A stretch of 5,443 nt of DNA. It comes from Gammaproteobacteria bacterium. GTDB taxonomy: Bacteria; Pseudomonadota; Gammaproteobacteria; Pseudomonadales; Azotimanducaceae. Below are positions 5,442-5,443 of the stretch, one piece after another. Made by a program: the position numbers and the translations under genes. Positions within the stretch are counted from its first letter, which is position 1, and each line of letters starts with the position of its first letter. The notes beneath the pieces are model-generated. The model made no database searches and was not told the origin of the DNA. It saw nothing but the letters and a program-made list of their open reading frames with translations. The stretch lies in the NCBI GenBank assembly GCA_009840715.1, contig VXNE01000561.1, positions 1 to 5,443 on the forward strand. The letters are read 5' to 3'.

Positions 5442-5443
5442 GC

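Overview
This is a high-GC bacterial window, chromosomal in character, with five protein-coding genes and one probable gene remnant packed into 5.4 kb. The organism is probably Gram-negative. The ferrochelatase resembles the proteobacterial type but carries an internal cysteine cluster, and the HisF resembles the delta-proteobacterial (Geobacter-like) type. No marker here fixes the phylum. Myxococcota/Desulfobacterota-like or Gemmatimonadota-like lineages are only guesses.

Left part (1-1038, minus strand): the 5' half of hisF, cut by the window edge, preceded by complete hisH. The two genes overlap by 8 nt. Together they encode imidazole glycerol phosphate synthase, the step of histidine synthesis where a glutaminase (HisH) feeds ammonia to a cyclase (HisF). 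Next comes an 85-bp gap, then hemH (ferrochelatase) on the plus strand. The gap holds a plausible symmetric bidirectional promoter: two facing -10 elements overlap inside the palindrome GGATACTATCC, each with a -35-like hexamer at 17-18 bp.

Middle (2156-2530): between hemH and the next plus-strand gene lies a small minus-strand gene for a ribbon-helix-helix, VapB-like antitoxin. Where its VapC (PIN-domain) toxin should begin, only a short out-of-frame EFVDT stretch is seen before hemH's 3' end. The antitoxin therefore looks orphaned by loss of its toxin.

Right part (2531-5443, plus strand): a ThDP-dependent enzyme of the acetolactate synthase / 2-hydroxyacyl-CoA lyase / oxalyl-CoA decarboxylase superfamily, then a metal-dependent amidohydrolase of the ACMSD-like (Amidohydro_2) superfamily. 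They are separated by 82 nt containing a GC-rich hairpin. They may form a two-gene catabolic unit, but the substrate cannot be read from sequence. A perfect 8-bp GC hairpin follows the last stop codon at the window edge.

The window is mostly ordinary metabolism. The points most worth a second look are the cysteine-rich insert of the ferrochelatase, the symmetric divergent promoter, the orphan antitoxin with its vestigial toxin start, and the uncharacterised ThDP-enzyme/amidohydrolase pair.
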